Source of the DNA: RGEC01 sp044371405
GTDB lineage: Bacteria > Bacteroidota > Bacteroidia > NS11-12g > UBA955
Reading direction: 5' to 3'
NCBI GenBank assembly: GCA_044371405.1
Contig: JBILTS010000125.1
Span: 1 to 6,420, forward strand
Length of the DNA: 6,420 bases
Within the stretch, counting starts at the first letter, position 1; every line of letters begins with the position of its first letter. The notes under the pieces were generated by a model, which had not been told where the DNA came from, made no database searches, and saw only the letters and a list, made by a program, of their open reading frames with translations. Shown here piece after piece: positions 5,613 through 6,420 of this stretch. Position numbers and translations under genes: made by a program.

Positions 5613-6420
5613 ATGAAATACGCGTGGCTGTTGCTGGCAGGCCTGATGATGACTGCCTGTGTTACCAAGAAAAAGTATGATGAACTAGAAAGTTCGAAGA
5701 AGGATCTGGAGCAAAAACTCAATAAAAAAATAAGTGATTGCGAAACCCAGAGTGCTGAATACCTGGGCAGAATCAGCGAACTGGACGGCAACATTGCTGC
5801 ACTGGACAATCGCATAGGCAAACTGCATGATTCCCTGAGCAATTGTCGGGTTAGACTGGCCGAAAATCAGGACTTTATACAAAGTTTGGGAGACCGGCTG
5901 GACGAACAAAAGAAAAGACTGGCCGCAGAACTAGATACCAAAAACAAAACCCTGCAAACCAAAGAACTGGAACTTAATAATGCATTGGCCAAGGCAGAAG
6001 AAGAACGCATAAAGCTTGAAAACCTGCGTAAAGAACTTGAAAATACCGTGGCTCGCGTTCGAATGCTGGAAAGTGAACTTAACCGCAAAGACAGCGCTGT
6101 AAAGGCACTAAAGGACGAGATCGCCAAAGCCCTGGCCGGATTCGATGAACTCGACATAAAGGTAGAATACCGCAACGGCAAAGTATATGTGAGCATGGCA
6201 GAAAAACTGCTGTTTAAAAGTGGCAGCACAAGCGTAGATCCCAAAGGCCAGGAAGCCCTGCTGAAACTGGCAGGTGCGCTCAATAAAAAACCCGATGTGA
6301 CCGTAATGGTAGAAGGACACACCGATAACAAGCCCATGAGCGGCGAAAAAATTAAAGACAACTGGGATTTGAGCGTACTGCGCGCTACCAGTATCGTTCG
6401 CATTCTCAGTGAAGAAGGCA
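5613..6420 (+). CDS. OmpA family lipoprotein with coiled-coil stalk and peptidoglycan-binding domain, 3'-truncated
   Basis: The frame runs from ATG 5613 to the window edge (269 complete codons) without a stop. Residues 1-16 are a short lipoprotein signal, M-K-Y-A-W-L-L-L-A-G...M-T-A-C, with C16 lipidated and followed by V-T-K-K-K-Y-D, a common start for Bacteroidota OmpA lipoproteins. Residues about 20-175 are a charged, heptad-like coiled coil rich in E, K, L, with internal L-E-N-L-R-K-E-L-E-N stretches. From about 183 the OmpA-like domain begins: V-E-Y-R-N-G-K-V-Y-V-S-M, L-L-F-K-S-G-S, then VEGHTDNKP (233-241) and NWDLSVLRA (250-258). D238 and R257 are at the positions that bind diaminopimelate in OmpA/MotB-like domains. 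The last part of the domain, perhaps 40 residues or more, lies beyond the edge. The likely role is tethering the outer membrane to peptidoglycan across the periplasm. An ATG at 5609 is in another frame and gives no signal peptide. Confidence 0.92.
   Translation, partial: MKYAWLLLAGLMMTACVTKKKYDELESSKKDLEQKLNKKISDCETQSAEYLGRISELDGNIAALDNRIGKLHDSLSNCRVRLAENQDFIQSLGDRLDEQKKRLAAELDTKNKTLQTKELELNNALAKAEEERIKLENLRKELENTVARVRMLESELNRKDSAVKALKDEIAKALAGFDELDIKVEYRNGKVYVSMAEKLLFKSGSTSVDPKGQEALLKLAGALNKKPDVTVMVEGHTDNKPMSGEKIKDNWDLSVLRATSIVRILSEEG

Noticed and set aside
5438..5842. Minus-strand open frame of 134 codons spanning the DUF4403 end, the gap and the OmpA-type gene start
   Set aside because: It runs antisense through two well-supported genes and the promoter region, is Ser/Leu-rich in its coiled-coil complement part, and has no domain or start signal.
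5867..6403. Long minus-strand open frame (178 codons) opposite the OmpA-type lipoprotein gene
   Set aside because: It is Ser/Leu-rich low-complexity sequence, as expected from the complement of a Glu/Lys/Leu-rich coiled coil, and has no recognisable domain. The + strand frame has a signal peptide and clear OmpA motifs.

Overview
The window looks like ordinary chromosomal DNA from a member of the Bacteroidota, probably a Chitinophagia or Sphingobacteriia-like lineage. Four things point that way: a tandem-repeat surface protein ending in a gliding-motility-associated (type B, CHU_C-like) type IX secretion sorting domain; a DUF4403 lipoprotein; candidate promoters with the phylum's TAnnTTTG -7 element; and starts without visible Shine-Dalgarno sequences, two of them TTG. 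All six genes lie on the + strand and almost every base is coding. There is no gene-free stretch over 80 bases, and I see no RNA gene, CRISPR array, insertion sequence or integrase.

Layout: (1) 2-1744 is the C-terminal 580 residues of a large secreted protein: five disulfide-type Ig/PKD-like repeats of about 79 residues, a PKD domain and a T9SS type B sorting domain. (2) 1744-2535 is an inositol-monophosphatase-family phosphatase whose ATG overlaps the previous stop by one base. (3) 2565-3227 is a LysE/RhtB-family exporter with a TTG start and a candidate promoter just upstream. (4) 3217-4104 is a bile acid:sodium symporter (BASS) family transporter, also TTG-started and overlapping the exporter by 11 bases. 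(5) 4142-5536 is a DUF4403 lipoprotein with its own candidate -7 box. (6) 5613 to the window edge is an OmpA-type lipoprotein with a long coiled coil and a peptidoglycan-binding domain cut before its end; a candidate promoter ends five bases before its ATG.

Likely transcription units are genes 1+2, genes 3+4, gene 5 and gene 6. No pathway clearly joins them. The two transporters may be co-expressed, and genes 1, 5 and 6 are cell-envelope or surface proteins. No convincing rho-independent terminator was seen, so read-through between units is possible.

I did not find a clearly new system. The points most worth a second look are the abrupt AT-rich shift inside the LysE-family gene (about 42% to 25% GC, with an 8% core), the near-leaderless promoter arrangement before the OmpA lipoprotein, the consecutive TTG-started transporter genes with a 14-bp palindrome at their junction, and the cysteine cluster with apparent internal duplication in the DUF4403 protein.
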